64,000 nt of DNA from JADLHS01 sp036274115. Lineage in GTDB: Bacteria > Verrucomicrobiota > Verrucomicrobiia > Limisphaerales > JADLHS01. This document shows positions 1 to 8,836 of this stretch, piece after piece. Positions within the stretch are counted from its first letter, which is position 1. Each line of letters opens with the position of its first letter. A program made the position numbers and the translations under genes. The stretch is taken from positions 1 through 64,000 of the forward strand of contig DASUGI010000107.1 in NCBI GenBank assembly GCA_036274115.1, read 5' to 3'. The notes below the pieces were generated by a model. The model worked only from the letters and a program-made list of their open reading frames with translations, made no database searches and had not been told where the DNA came from.

Positions 1-932
1 GTCCGCAACTGCCCGCCCAGGGTGTAACCATAAAGCGTCGTCCCCGCCGCGTCCACCATGTTCGTTACCCGGTTGAGAGCATCGTACGAGAAGACCAGGT
101 CCGTGCTGACCGGGTAATTGACATAAATCAGGTTGCCTACAGCGTCATTGGTGTAATAGGTCGTGCCTTTGGCAGCGCTCCAGCGGCTCTTCAGCCGATT
201 CCCGGCATCGTAGCTGTAACGCAGGATTTCGGTGCCCGCCTGGTCCAGTTTATTGGTCACGCGCCCATACTCGTCATAGTTCCAGCGGGTCACCTGATTC
301 TTGCCATCCACCAACGCCATCAAATCTCCAGCGGGATTGTTCGTGTAGCGAATCAGTTCCCAATTGGCATTGGTGTCGAATGTTTTTCGTCCGGCCTCGT
401 CGTAGGCAAAGAAATTGGTGTGCCCCAGTTGGTTCGTGTAAGCCACAAGCCCGCGAGCTGAGTAGCCGAAGTGTTCCGTGCCTGTATCCGGATATGTGCG
501 CGTGCGTAGCCGGCCCAGTTCATCGTAGGTGTTGGTGATCGTCACTCCGTTGTCATCGGTGACCCAGATTGGGCGGTCCTCAATATCATAAACGGTAACT
601 TGCCGTGGCCCGTAGGCAGTCAAAGTGTTCGTCAGCAGACCCTGGTTGTTGTAGTAAAACCACGTGTTGGCGCCACCGTCACCGGTGGCAATCACGCGTC
701 CCAATGAATCGAACCAGTTGGTCACATTGTAACCGTCGGCATTGTAAGCGTAGACTCGGTTTCCTTGCTTGTCGTAACCAAAGAGCGTGTATTGTTGCAC
801 GGGCGTGTTCCAGGCGTTGGTCACGGCCACCAACGCGCCGCAGTCGCAATAGTCGTAACGCGTGACCACCGCATTGGCATTGGTCTCGGCAATCTTTTGG
901 CGACCTGGTAAGGCTGCCACTGCCACCTGCAT
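1..932 (-). CDS. Rhs/YD-repeat protein, C-terminal part, partial at window edge
   Basis: An open minus-strand frame runs from an ATG at 932 off the left edge of the window. It encodes many YD/Rhs repeats of the type N-x-x-G-x-x-x-x-x-x-D-x-x-G-R, for example FDSLGRVIATGD, YDELGRLRTRTYPD, YDEAGRKTFDTNAN and YDALNRVTNMVDAAG. It is in a different frame from the N-terminal part of the same protein (679-2946). Rhs homology begins at about 908 with RQKIAETNANAVVTRYDY and continues to base 1 without a stop. Rhs proteins are large secreted or surface shells, often toxin carriers; any toxin domain would lie outside the window. This is either the second half of a frame-broken gene or one half of an assembly error. 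The ATG at 932 is probably not a true start. Confidence 0.6.
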   Translation of the reverse strand, partial: MQVAVAALPGRQKIAETNANAVVTRYDYCDCGALVAVTNAWNTPVQQYTLFGYDKQGNRVYAYNADGYNVTNWFDSLGRVIATGDGGANTWFYYNNQGLLTNTLTAYGPRQVTVYDIEDRPIWVTDDNGVTITNTYDELGRLRTRTYPDTGTEHFGYSARGLVAYTNQLGHTNFFAYDEAGRKTFDTNANWELIRYTNNPAGDLMALVDGKNQVTRWNYDEYGRVTNKLDQAGTEILRYSYDAGNRLKSRWSAAKGTTYYTNDAVGNLIYVNYPVSTDLVFSYDALNRVTNMVDAAGTTLYGYTLGGQLR

Positions 933-2946
933 ACCCCGTTCCGACAGTGTAACGGTTCGAAATCGTTGTGCCATCGGGATACTTGATACCGGTCAGGCGC
1001 TGCAGGTTGTCCCAATAATTGGTGGTGGTCAGGCCTCGGGCGTCGGTGTGCGAGTCCACAAGTCCCTTCGCGTAAGTGAACGAGTTGGAGCGGCCAATTT
1101 CCAGGTCAATCGTCTTCGCGAGCCGGACGACGCCGTCGGCACTGGAAAGAAAGATGTTCGTGGTGGTCAGTCCTGTCGGGTGGACCACTTTTATCAACTG
1201 GCGCGCGGCATTATAGGTATAGCGCGTTTCCTGAAAAAGCGCGTCGTAGCTGGCATCCGCCTGATGATAGACATTGTTGAAATAGTTGCTGACGACCTGC
1301 TCGTTGTTGGGGCCGATATGTTGTTTCAAGTCAATCTCGTTGCTCGCGTAAATCATCCGGTTCGTCCGCAAAGCGACGCTGCCGCTGGGAGCCGTGTAGG
1401 TCGACACCGCATTCGTGACGGCGCCGATACTGTTTCGTGTGAGGCGTGTAAAGCGTGTATTGCTGTCTGGCAGCGTCAACGCGACCATGGACGGGAGTTT
1501 GCTGCTTCCGGTGTAAACCTCGCCAGCGGACTTATCCGGGTGGTCGAACCACGTATATTGGCCGGGTGTCGAGCCATCCTGACTGGGGGCTCGCTCGAAG
1601 GCAAGCGTCTCACTGACCTCCTTGTTCACGGGATTATCTACCAGCCAATGCCTCATGCGCGCCGCCACGTAGTTGGTCGCTACAAAATTATCAGGGTTTG
1701 CGGTCCAAAGCTGTGCGTACTGAAGCGGGCTCCAATAGAAGGTGTTGTTGGTGCTTTGCGTTTGATCATCAAACGTGTTCGCGAAAGGCGAAGTTGAAGG
1801 CGCCGTGGCTTCGGTGTTGGACATGAAAGCGCTGCAATCCTTCCGGAACAAATAAAGCTCCTTGCCGCCGGTGGGGAGCGTTACTTCCACGAACCGGTTG
1901 ACCCCACTGCTCCCGTACCCGTCACTATCGACATCACTGCCACCAAATCGGAACGCCGTGGAACCGTAGGGCGTGACCATGTTGGTAATCCAACCGCGGT
2001 GTGATGCCGTTCCGGTGTCATAAATGAACCCCGATGAAAGCCCTTCCACGTCGGTGATGTTGGTGAGGTAGCCCTGGTGGTCGAAAGCCAGCCGGTTTGT
2101 GCGCAAGAAAGGATCAACCACTTTGGTGATGCGGTTCGGGAAACTGCCGTTCTCATAATAGAGCTTCGTGATTTTCCCGTCCGCGTCCGTCACGGTGGCG
2201 AGCTGGAAAACCCCATTGTTGTTCGTGTAAGTGAACGTAAGCGCATTGCCGGCCGGATCCACGCGTTGAGTCAGGAAATACAGAGTTTGGCCGCTACCCG
2301 CAGTAAATGAACTCTGGAAGTAATCCTTCGCTCCATTGGGGCGCTCCAAGACGTAAGAGGCACCCGGAGTTTGAATGCGCATCACCGAGCCATCGCGAAA
2401 GTGAGGAACCCCATCCGCATAATCCAGGAAGCCCGCACCGTTGCGATGCAACCGAATTCCTCCAGCATGATCGAACACATATGCCCGAAACGAACAGGAC
2501 CAATTCGTTCCGACACTGAAATACGAATCTTCTTCCGGCACAACGCCTCGTTGGCGATAGGAAAGATGGAAGAACACTTTCGGCCCGATTGCCGGGGAGT
2601 AACCCAGTGGAACATCTTCCAGGCGAAGGTTAAGGAAACTCTCGGCTATCCAGTACTGCGGCATGCCATGCGAATTGCAACTCGCGCAGCCGCCGCGGCT
2701 TCCCGGTTGCGAGCCGGGCAATTGACCGGACCAAAAGCCCGGCGTGGAGGCTTGCGCGCTGTCGCTCTCGTCTTCGCCTTCACAGCCTGGTCCTTCCCGG
2801 AACTTCCAGCAGGGGGCGTGATAACCGCTGTCGGTGCAGGCGGGAAGCACACCGAAGGCGTCGATTGGCGCGATAATGTGGGCCGTAAGAAACAACACCG
2901 CGATGCCGGGCCGGAGCGTGGCGCGTTTCTTAGCGTTGTATTTCAT
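679..2946 (-). CDS. Rhs/YD-repeat surface protein, N-terminal part (frame broken near 905-960)
   Basis: Large exported Rhs-family protein. An N-terminal signal peptide (basic KYNAKKR, then a hydrophobic stretch ending near APIDAFG) is followed by a Cys-rich region of about 60 residues, then a DUF6531-like start (SYRQRG, GTNWSCSFRAYVFDH) and YD repeats such as FDHQGYLTNITDVEG and YWDNLQRLTGIKYPDG. Homology stops after DGTTISNRY near base 950. The last 75 or so residues (basic, Arg/Leu/Cys-rich) are out-of-frame readings of repeats that continue in the frame of the 1-932 entry. The stop at 679 is therefore probably an artefact of a frameshift or internal deletion. The ATG at 2946 is chosen; a GTG lies two codons upstream. 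No clear Shine-Dalgarno is visible. It could be a decayed gene, or a sequencing error in an intact one. Confidence 0.65.
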   Translation of the reverse strand: MKYNAKKRATLRPGIAVLFLTAHIIAPIDAFGVLPACTDSGYHAPCWKFREGPGCEGEDESDSAQASTPGFWSGQLPGSQPGSRGGCASCNSHGMPQYWIAESFLNLRLEDVPLGYSPAIGPKVFFHLSYRQRGVVPEEDSYFSVGTNWSCSFRAYVFDHAGGIRLHRNGAGFLDYADGVPHFRDGSVMRIQTPGASYVLERPNGAKDYFQSSFTAGSGQTLYFLTQRVDPAGNALTFTYTNNNGVFQLATVTDADGKITKLYYENGSFPNRITKVVDPFLRTNRLAFDHQGYLTNITDVEGLSSGFIYDTGTASHRGWITNMVTPYGSTAFRFGGSDVDSDGYGSSGVNRFVEVTLPTGGKELYLFRKDCSAFMSNTEATAPSTSPFANTFDDQTQSTNNTFYWSPLQYAQLWTANPDNFVATNYVAARMRHWLVDNPVNKEVSETLAFERAPSQDGSTPGQYTWFDHPDKSAGEVYTGSSKLPSMVALTLPDSNTRFTRLTRNSIGAVTNAVSTYTAPSGSVALRTNRMIYASNEIDLKQHIGPNNEQVVSNYFNNVYHQADASYDALFQETRYTYNAARQLIKVVHPTGLTTTNIFLSSADGVVRLAKTIDLEIGRSNSFTYAKGLVDSHTDARGLTTTNYWDNLQRLTGIKYPDGTTISNRYTVGTGYAGGSGSLTRSPKDCRDQCQCGGHALRLLRLRRVGGRDQRLEHARATIHALWLRQARKPSLRLQCRRLQCDQLVRFIGTRDCHR

Positions 2947-2952
2947 AAACAC

Positions 2953-3430
2953 AAGGAGTTGTTGTTAATCGCCATCAAAGACGATTGAGCCGGTGAAGAA
3001 CATTGCGGAAGCCTGGAGAACACAGCAGCCGAGTCACCGCCAGTAGCCCTGCTTTTTATTGTGATACGCATTTCCGGAGGAGCGGAAAAAACGCCACAGC
3101 AAGAACGACGAGCCGCTTATCGACTACGTTCGTGAATCTTTCAATGGAAAGTTATTCACAAACCGAAAATGTTTCCTGACTGAAACAGGATTGGCACTCA
3201 AGAGATGACATTGGTTCAACCTCGCATGCTGCTTGTTTAGACAAACGGTTCTTTGATCCCGAAATAATCCATTCACCATTGCGACTGCGGTCGCACGTTT
3301 TGAAGTCAATGAAGCTTTCCATTACCCATCCGAACTGGATGCCGAAGCGCGCCGCATGGCTGCGCAAGGTAGCCTGCGCGCACCCGGCTGGTGGTGGGAG
3401 GTTGAACGCTTAGAATCAACCAGGTTTCAC
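2953..3430. other. long intergenic region without a convincing gene
   Basis: About 645 bases separate the Rhs start from the next gene's stop at 3598. The stretch 3050-3340 is richer in A+T than its surroundings and looks like an upstream control region. Short open frames exist on both strands (about 60-90 codons) but lack recognisable domains, ribosome sites or consistent codon choice. The right part contains a small hairpin (3400-3405 paired with 3416-3421) followed by a strong terminator at 3431-3463, which suggests a short plus-strand transcript. Confidence 0.4.
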
Positions 3431-3463
3431 AAACCCACCGTCGGCTTCCGGCGGTGGGTTTTT
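3431..3463 (+). terminator. rho-independent terminator
   Basis: A perfect 10-bp stem (3431-3440 with 3452-3461) has an 11-base loop and runs into a short T tract. The T tract lies on the plus strand. No annotated plus-strand gene lies just upstream, so it may end a small RNA or short leader transcript. A-residues at the 5' side could let it act weakly on the other strand too, downstream of the gene at 3598-4680. Confidence 0.6.
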
Positions 3464-3597
3464 CGTTTGCCCGAAAATCGCCGGATCAGACGGGCAACCA
3501 ACATGAAAACTGAAGCGACAACTGATTCACCCTGTTCAAAAAGTTATTCGCAATATTGCCTTGGTCCAAAGGACATCTCCCCGCATCCGCTCGGATT

Positions 3598-4680
3598 TCA
3601 AAACGGCCAATTGAAACCAGCCGTGATGTAAAGCGCGCCGGTGAGGTCAAGTTCGCCTTCGCGTCCATCGCCGCTGAAGGTGGCGCTGCTCATGGGCATG
3701 TATTGGAAACCCAGGTAGAGATCGCCGTTGCGCTCGATGTGGAACAGAAACGTTCCGGCGACGTATCCGCCATAGACAAATTCCGTGTCGCGGCTGTTCC
3801 CTGAAATGGTGGAGGTAGTGGTGTCGGTGTAGGTCAAAGTTTCATTGTATTTCAATCCGCCGTCCACGATCCCGAACGCCGCCCCAACGCTGGCCAGCAC
3901 CGACACGCGTTGATGCAATTGCCATTGCATGGTCGGGCCCAACCGGAAGTTGTAAAAGTTCAGGTCCAGTGTTTGGGAACCACTGATGGCTGCGGGCACG
4001 GTTTCAGTGCCCAAATCGATCGCATTGCCGCTGATAGTCGGGCCCGGGCCGTTGAAACTGCCCTGATAAGGCGGCTGGGGCAGAATAACCGTGCCCACGT
4101 CATACTGATGAACCAGGCGCGTCACACTTGCCGAACCGGACAACTGGTTCTCGATGTCGATGGGCATCCAGCCAAAGCCAAATTCCCAGCCCAATGCTCC
4201 GCCCCACAATCGAGTGATTTTTCCGCCATAGGCCAACTCCAGGCCCACTTGGGGGTCACCATCCACGCTGCCGCCACTGCTACCGCTGGTGGCGTAAGAC
4301 TGCACGCTGTGAAAATTGAGCATGCCGCCTTGTAACTGGTTGGTGTTCTGATAACCCCAGTTCACCGTCAGGTCTCCGTCATTATCTGTATAGTCGATTT
4401 TTACGTAGCCATCGTCGTAGGTGTGATTGCCTTTGCCCGGGCCGCCCGGATTGCTCGAACCCGGAGTCGGTCCGGTAATGGAAAACTGCCCTTTGAAGTT
4501 GAACCCGACCAGCGCGCCGATGCGAAAATGCCTGGTCCATTGGTCCTGCGAGCCTGGCGGAGGCCCGAAGATGTCATTCCACGTTTGACCGTGCAGGGGC
4601 CCGGAAACGAATGTCAGCGCGAGCGGCAGCATCCCCACCCGGATCATGAGCCGCGGCAAAAGTTTTGGAGCGTTGCTCAT
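3598..4680 (-). CDS. predicted outer-membrane beta-barrel protein
   Basis: Exported protein of 360 residues with a signal peptide (basic start, then hydrophobic MLPLALTFVSGPLHGQ). The mature part is rich in Gly, Thr, Ser and aromatic residues with alternating polar/hydrophobic strands (FRIGALVGFNFKGQFSI, LYLGFQYMPMSSATF) and ends in a terminal Phe (LYITAGFNWPF). This C-terminal signature is typical of BAM-inserted outer-membrane barrels. A Gly/Pro/Ser-rich loop near residue 70 looks like an extracellular loop. Only 7 bases separate it from the DUF11 gene upstream, so the two are probably co-transcribed. No specific family is recognised; porin or surface-coat functions are both possible. Confidence 0.7.
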   Translation of the reverse strand: MSNAPKLLPRLMIRVGMLPLALTFVSGPLHGQTWNDIFGPPPGSQDQWTRHFRIGALVGFNFKGQFSITGPTPGSSNPGGPGKGNHTYDDGYVKIDYTDNDGDLTVNWGYQNTNQLQGGMLNFHSVQSYATSGSSGGSVDGDPQVGLELAYGGKITRLWGGALGWEFGFGWMPIDIENQLSGSASVTRLVHQYDVGTVILPQPPYQGSFNGPGPTISGNAIDLGTETVPAAISGSQTLDLNFYNFRLGPTMQWQLHQRVSVLASVGAAFGIVDGGLKYNETLTYTDTTTSTISGNSRDTEFVYGGYVAGTFLFHIERNGDLYLGFQYMPMSSATFSGDGREGELDLTGALYITAGFNWPF

Positions 4681-4687
4681 CGTTGGA

Positions 4688-6106
4688 TCACTGAGATTGG
4701 AAGATGCGATAGAGCCGGTTGGTGGTGCTGGGGTGGCTCACGGTTTTGGGCGGGCCGCTGTCGATCCATTGCACGCGATTGGCGGGTGCGACGATGGAGG
4801 GTTGTGCGGTGAGCGCGTTGGTGAACGAAGCGTCGCTGGCGTAAATGATGGTGTAGGTTTTGCCCGGCGTGGCGGGGAACTCGATCATTTTGTCGCCACC
4901 AGGCAAGTTGGTTATGGTCGCGAGGACTCCGTTGGTTCCGGCAGCGAGGTTGAGGGCCGGCACACCCACCGCGGTGAGGGTGCAGCCAATCATCTCGCTG
5001 CGTTTAAACACGTAAAACTCCAACAGCAGGTTCACCGACGCCCCGCTGGCAAGGGTGCTGTTGTAGAGAACATAGGCCGCACCCGGATTCGTGCCGACCG
5101 CATTGTAGAGCCACGCATTGTTGGTGATGCTGGATACACTGACGCGAGCCGCGGGCACGTCATTGGTCCCGGTGTTGGAAAGCTCCACCAGCATTTCCCG
5201 CAAACCGGTCTGCGGATTGAATTGTTCAGACAACCAGGTCACCGTCAGGTTGGTCGATAAGAAGTCGCTTACGGTGATGACATTAGTGACGGAGTTATTG
5301 GCCGGGTTCGTGTCCTGAACTCCCGAAGCAGAAACGGAGGCAATCAGGTTGAAGTTGGTCACGGCATTCGTGGGCTGAACAGTGACGTTAAATCGTCGCG
5401 TCGCGCCATTGGTCAGCGCGCCAAGATCCAGGACGAGATTGCCGTTGGTGAAGGTATGACTGTTGGGGGGCGAAATGCTCAGCAACTTGAAGCTGGGAGG
5501 CATGGTGTTGCTCAGCACGACGCCGGTCGCGACATTCGGCCCGAAATTGGTGACCGATAAGCCGATGACCGTGGCATCGTCGACGGTTACGCCGGAGGCG
5601 ACGTTGGTCATGCCCACTGCCAGGTCCGTTGAAGGCGACTCGACTTGCGTCACAATATTCGTGGTGTCGACGAATGGCCGGCCAGGGGTGTTAGCACTGA
5701 TCCGATTGGTGAACGAGCCTCCGTTTAGCGGTCTGACGGTCAGCTTCAGCGTGGCGACGTTTCCGATCCCCAGCGCAGGCAATTGATTGATTCGGAAAAC
5801 ATAGTTGCCATTGTTATCCAGGAAATTATCCCCAAGGTGGTTCGGACTGTTGGAGGCGGTGATCACACTGAACGGGCCCGAGAATGAGTTGGTGATAAAC
5901 AAATTGTTGAGCTGAACTGGCAGAACCAGGGCGGTAACATTCGAAACCACAATGGTGTAAAGGAGAGAACTGTTCACCGACACCGGCGAAGGGCTGGCGG
6001 TCACGGCGAAAACGACGTCTTGCTGTGCCTTCGCGGAAGGACTGGGTAGAAAACCGGCTAACGCCAGCACCGCAGCAAGTAGTTTTCGTGCAAGGTTCAT
6101 TCCCAT
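4688..6106 (-). CDS. DUF11-repeat exported protein
   Basis: Exported protein of 472 residues. A signal peptide (ARKLLAAVLALAGFLPSPSAKAQ) is followed by at least two DUF11 Ig-like modules. Their hallmarks are visible: VSVNSSLLYTIVVSNVT, TDLAVGMTNVAS...GVTVDDATVIGLSVTNFGPNVA and DTNPANNSVTN. The last 80 residues (FPATPGKTYTIIYASD...NRLYRIFQSQ) match the C-terminal domain seen on many verrucomicrobial secreted proteins, possibly an export or anchoring signal. DUF11 modules act as stalk or adhesion units on cell surfaces. It is probably the first gene of a two-gene operon with the barrel protein at 3598-4680, so the pair may form a surface structure. An alternative start is the Met at residue 3. 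Confidence 0.75.
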   Translation of the reverse strand: MGMNLARKLLAAVLALAGFLPSPSAKAQQDVVFAVTASPSPVSVNSSLLYTIVVSNVTALVLPVQLNNLFITNSFSGPFSVITASNSPNHLGDNFLDNNGNYVFRINQLPALGIGNVATLKLTVRPLNGGSFTNRISANTPGRPFVDTTNIVTQVESPSTDLAVGMTNVASGVTVDDATVIGLSVTNFGPNVATGVVLSNTMPPSFKLLSISPPNSHTFTNGNLVLDLGALTNGATRRFNVTVQPTNAVTNFNLIASVSASGVQDTNPANNSVTNVITVSDFLSTNLTVTWLSEQFNPQTGLREMLVELSNTGTNDVPAARVSVSSITNNAWLYNAVGTNPGAAYVLYNSTLASGASVNLLLEFYVFKRSEMIGCTLTAVGVPALNLAAGTNGVLATITNLPGGDKMIEFPATPGKTYTIIYASDASFTNALTAQPSIVAPANRVQWIDSGPPKTVSHPSTTNRLYRIFQSQ

Positions 6107-6178
6107 CCGCGCCGGAGTGTCCGAAACGGCATGCCCTTTGGCAATCCAAAGATGCCGCTCACCATTGGCGGTGCTGAG

Positions 6179-8047
6179 TTACTCTAATTCGGCCATCAAT
6201 CGCCGTTCCGCTGCTTCGTTGCGCAAGCCGTGACGATGTCGCATCACGCTCACACCCACCACGGGCGGGTACGCCTGGTCGGCTTTCATGCGCGGTTCGA
6301 CGTATTCAAACACCTCGAACAACAATTTGTTTCCCTGAACGTAGTCGAGGCCCGTGAGCTTCTGGATGTAACGGGTGGCGCGATCGATGAGCTTCAGGTT
6401 GCTGGGCACAACCCAGATCATGTAATTGCCCATCACGCGGCCCAGGCGAACCATGGTGCAGGTGGAGAGCGTGTTCAGCAGCATCTTGAGTCCGACACGC
6501 ATCACGCCATTCAGCAACGGGTCGGCTTCGGGAACCGGCAGAAAGACCGCCGCACAATTCGGATTCCATTGTGCGACAAACTCCTTCATTTCCCGACAGG
6601 CCCGGTCGCTGCCCACGTAGATCAATCCCGTCTTTGCGCCGGCTTTGAACGCCGCTTCGAGTTGCGTGCGATGAAAGCCATCCGGTGCGAGCAACGATTC
6701 CTTTTCCGCTTCAATCACAAGCCCCACCGCGCTGTCGCCCGGGCCCAGTGGACGATTCTGGAGGCCGTCCAGGCCGATGCGAAAGCGCATGAGTTCCTGG
6801 TAGCCAATCTTGCCAATGATTTCGACCGTGCGCGCGTACTTGTCATCCGGCACGAGACCGCGCACTTCCTCGGGCTTCCACTCGACACAACGCGGTTTCC
6901 GCTTGCAGACACGTTCCCAGGCTTGGTCCGAGTTTTTGTAAGGCACGTAAAGAAACGCCCATGACTCGGTGGCCGTTGTATCATCGAACTTGCGGAATGG
7001 CGGCGTGCAATAAGTTGGTGAACGTTCCGTGGTATCCGTAAGCATGTCGATGCCCACGCGGTCGGCAAAGTAATTGTTCTTGCGGCCGGCACGATAAACC
7101 GATTCCTCCATCGCGGTGAGTTCGGCGAGTTGGGCCAGGAGTTCGGGGGACTTTAGTGTGGAATGAAGTTCAACCAGCTGCGTGAGGAACCGTTGTGGCA
7201 CTGGATTGGAATCTTTTCCGCCCACCAAATCGCGCACGACCATTTCAAGGATGGTCACCATTACGGCGAGTTCAATGCTCGTCGCCTGCATTCGCGTCGA
7301 TCCCGTGATGCCCATCGGCCCGGTGGTGAGGTTGATCTTCTCGATGCGCGCGTCTTGAATCACCTCGCGGCTGCGTTGAACGTGTTCGCAAAGAATCTCG
7401 TCAGGATTGTTGTAAACAAAGTAAACCTTCGCGCCAACCTCCACCCCCTTCCACGCCGTGCCAATGACGAACGACGTTTCGCCGCCTTCCGTGATGGCAA
7501 ACACCACGTCTTTGCCATTCACGCCCAGATCGCCAATCTGTTTCTTGCCGAACGCAGTGAAATCCTCGAAGCCTTCCACGGCTTTGATGAGCGCAAAGTC
7601 ACCGCCGGCCATCACGGGAAACGCGCGGTTCTCCCATGGGCTGGCAGGGACGCGTTCCACCGCGTCCCTGATTTGGGACGACGTGGAAGTCGTCCCTGCC
7701 GGGTTTTGTCGTTGCCAGAAGTCCCGCCAGATGGACGCGAGCTGAATGCTGAGCCGGCCCGTCGAGCCGCACCCGGTGAAATAGAGATTGCCGCCGTTCT
7801 TCAACGCGGCGAGCACCGTGTCGGCAATCTTCCGGGCGCGCCCCGATTCCGCGAACTCGCGATACTTCCGCACCACGTCATCGTCCACATCGAACAAGAG
7901 CTTCAACGCCGCGGCGATGTCCTGTTTGGCGACCTCACTTAAATTCGCCGTAACCGGATGCGACGATTCGGTCGTCAGCGCGCCGAGTTTGAATTGATCG
8001 GCTATCTTCAGAAAGTCAGCGGAACGTTGGTCGGACATTTGGCTCAT
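6179..8047 (-). CDS. double-SIS protein related to MurQ and glucokinase regulatory protein
   Basis: Cytoplasmic protein of 622 residues with two sugar-isomerase (SIS) domains. SIS-1 has the phosphosugar loop GCGSTGRLS (92-100), the segment ITEGGETSF (185-193) and the MurQ/GKRP signature GPMGITGSTRMQA (243-255). SIS-2 ends with NTLSTCTMVRLGRVMGN and SNLKLIDRATRYI, both matched in MurQ. MurQ is about 300 residues, so this doubled form resembles glucokinase regulatory protein (about 625 residues), which binds fructose phosphates. Whether it is an etherase or a sugar-phosphate sensor cannot be told. Residues 116-135 (PAGTT to ERVPA) are encoded by a 58-base palindromic element (7643-7700) that sits in frame between conserved segments. 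Met-4 is an alternative start. Confidence 0.8.
   Translation of the reverse strand: MSQMSDQRSADFLKIADQFKLGALTTESSHPVTANLSEVAKQDIAAALKLLFDVDDDVVRKYREFAESGRARKIADTVLAALKNGGNLYFTGCGSTGRLSIQLASIWRDFWQRQNPAGTTSTSSQIRDAVERVPASPWENRAFPVMAGGDFALIKAVEGFEDFTAFGKKQIGDLGVNGKDVVFAITEGGETSFVIGTAWKGVEVGAKVYFVYNNPDEILCEHVQRSREVIQDARIEKINLTTGPMGITGSTRMQATSIELAVMVTILEMVVRDLVGGKDSNPVPQRFLTQLVELHSTLKSPELLAQLAELTAMEESVYRAGRKNNYFADRVGIDMLTDTTERSPTYCTPPFRKFDDTTATESWAFLYVPYKNSDQAWERVCKRKPRCVEWKPEEVRGLVPDDKYARTVEIIGKIGYQELMRFRIGLDGLQNRPLGPGDSAVGLVIEAEKESLLAPDGFHRTQLEAAFKAGAKTGLIYVGSDRACREMKEFVAQWNPNCAAVFLPVPEADPLLNGVMRVGLKMLLNTLSTCTMVRLGRVMGNYMIWVVPSNLKLIDRATRYIQKLTGLDYVQGNKLLFEVFEYVEPRMKADQAYPPVVGVSVMRHRHGLRNEAAERRLMAELE
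7643..7700. repeat. REP-like double hairpin inside the SIS gene
   Basis: The ends are perfect 10-base inverted repeats (7643-7652 and 7691-7700). Between them lie two hairpins, with stems 7647-7654/7661-7668 and 7675-7682/7689-7696. The first hairpin has the same core, GGGACGCGTTCCACC, as the intergenic element at 40511-40585. It is read in frame as about 20 residues of the host protein. Confidence 0.75.
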
Positions 8048-8146
8048 GGATCAAGGTTCGTTCGTTAAACCCAAGAGTGAATGGCTGCTGCAACTTCGAG
8101 CAAGCCAGATTCTGCCCGCCCGCGAACATGATTATGTGACTGGCCT

Positions 8147-8836
8147 TCAACTGAGGCGGATGCGCGCGAGTTCATGATATTTCGAACCGCCTGGGGAAAG
8201 CTCACTGCGCATCAGCAGAATCTCGTCCGCCGACCACTGGCCGAAACTTCGTTTTACGGCCGCTTCAACAAAACGGGCGAGCCGCTCGGCATCGGGTCGT
8301 TTGATCTGTTTGGGCCGCGCCAGCGTGAGGTGCCCGACAAACCGCGCCTCAGCCGGTTTTTCAGCAAATTCCCGCACCGCTTCATCAACGCAACGATGCA
8401 GCTCTTGCAAACGCCCGTGTGCATCATGCACCCAGGCCCAAACCACGCGCGGATAACGCGAGTCAGGAAAGCAACCCAGGCGTTCGCAGGCCAAATCCAG
8501 TTTGCCGAAGGCAGCCAGGGCGTTGCGCAATCGGATCGCCACTTCCGGAACGTTCGTCGCGGCGACGTTGCCGAGAAAGCGCAGCGTGAGATGCATGTTG
8601 TCCGGCTTGGTCCAGGCAGTGGACCTGGGCGGAAGCAGCTCTTTTAATTCGCGCTGCACTTCCGCCAATCTTGCCAGAACGGTCTCGGGTGCGCGAATGG
8701 CGATGAAGGCGCGAATGGCTTTTGGTTCAGGAGTCAAATCTCGGTTTAACTTTAGCCGGGATAATTCAGGTGGAACGGACTTCGCGACGCTTAAGGCAAC
8801 GGCTCGCCGCGAGCCGCCAGGAACAAGCGATACCAT
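8147..8836 (-). CDS. thpR: RNA 2',3'-cyclic phosphodiesterase (2'-5' RNA ligase family)
   Basis: Member of the 2H phosphoesterase superfamily. The two catalytic HxTx motifs are present: HLTLRFLG (His-82) and HLTLARP (His-169). The fold starts at AIRAFIAIRAP and ends with LMRSELSPGGSKYHELARI, both typical of ThpR/LigT. These enzymes open 2',3'-cyclic phosphates and can ligate 2'-5' RNA ends in vitro. The listed ATG overlaps the end of the upstream aldo/keto reductase gene by 46 bases and adds about 40 residues not found in the family. A TTG at 8737, giving 196 residues, is a more likely start. It is the last gene of a probable operon with the reductase and the membrane protein at 9716-11242. 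Confidence 0.85.
   Translation of the reverse strand: MVSLVPGGSRRAVALSVAKSVPPELSRLKLNRDLTPEPKAIRAFIAIRAPETVLARLAEVQRELKELLPPRSTAWTKPDNMHLTLRFLGNVAATNVPEVAIRLRNALAAFGKLDLACERLGCFPDSRYPRVVWAWVHDAHGRLQELHRCVDEAVREFAEKPAEARFVGHLTLARPKQIKRPDAERLARFVEAAVKRSFGQWSADEILLMRSELSPGGSKYHELARIRLS

Noticed and set aside
862..1797. 311-codon plus-strand frame
   Set aside because: It is antisense to the Rhs gene, with Arg/Val/Gly-rich non-domain sequence; the opposite strand has clear YD repeats.
3124..3367. short overlapping minus-strand frames in the 3 kb gap
   Set aside because: No ribosome site, no domain and two overlapping frames; more likely a non-coding control region.
3254..3464. possible 6S, SRP or tmRNA gene
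   Set aside because: I looked for the conserved SRP tetraloop region and tmRNA tag features and did not find them; only an unassigned RNA remains possible.
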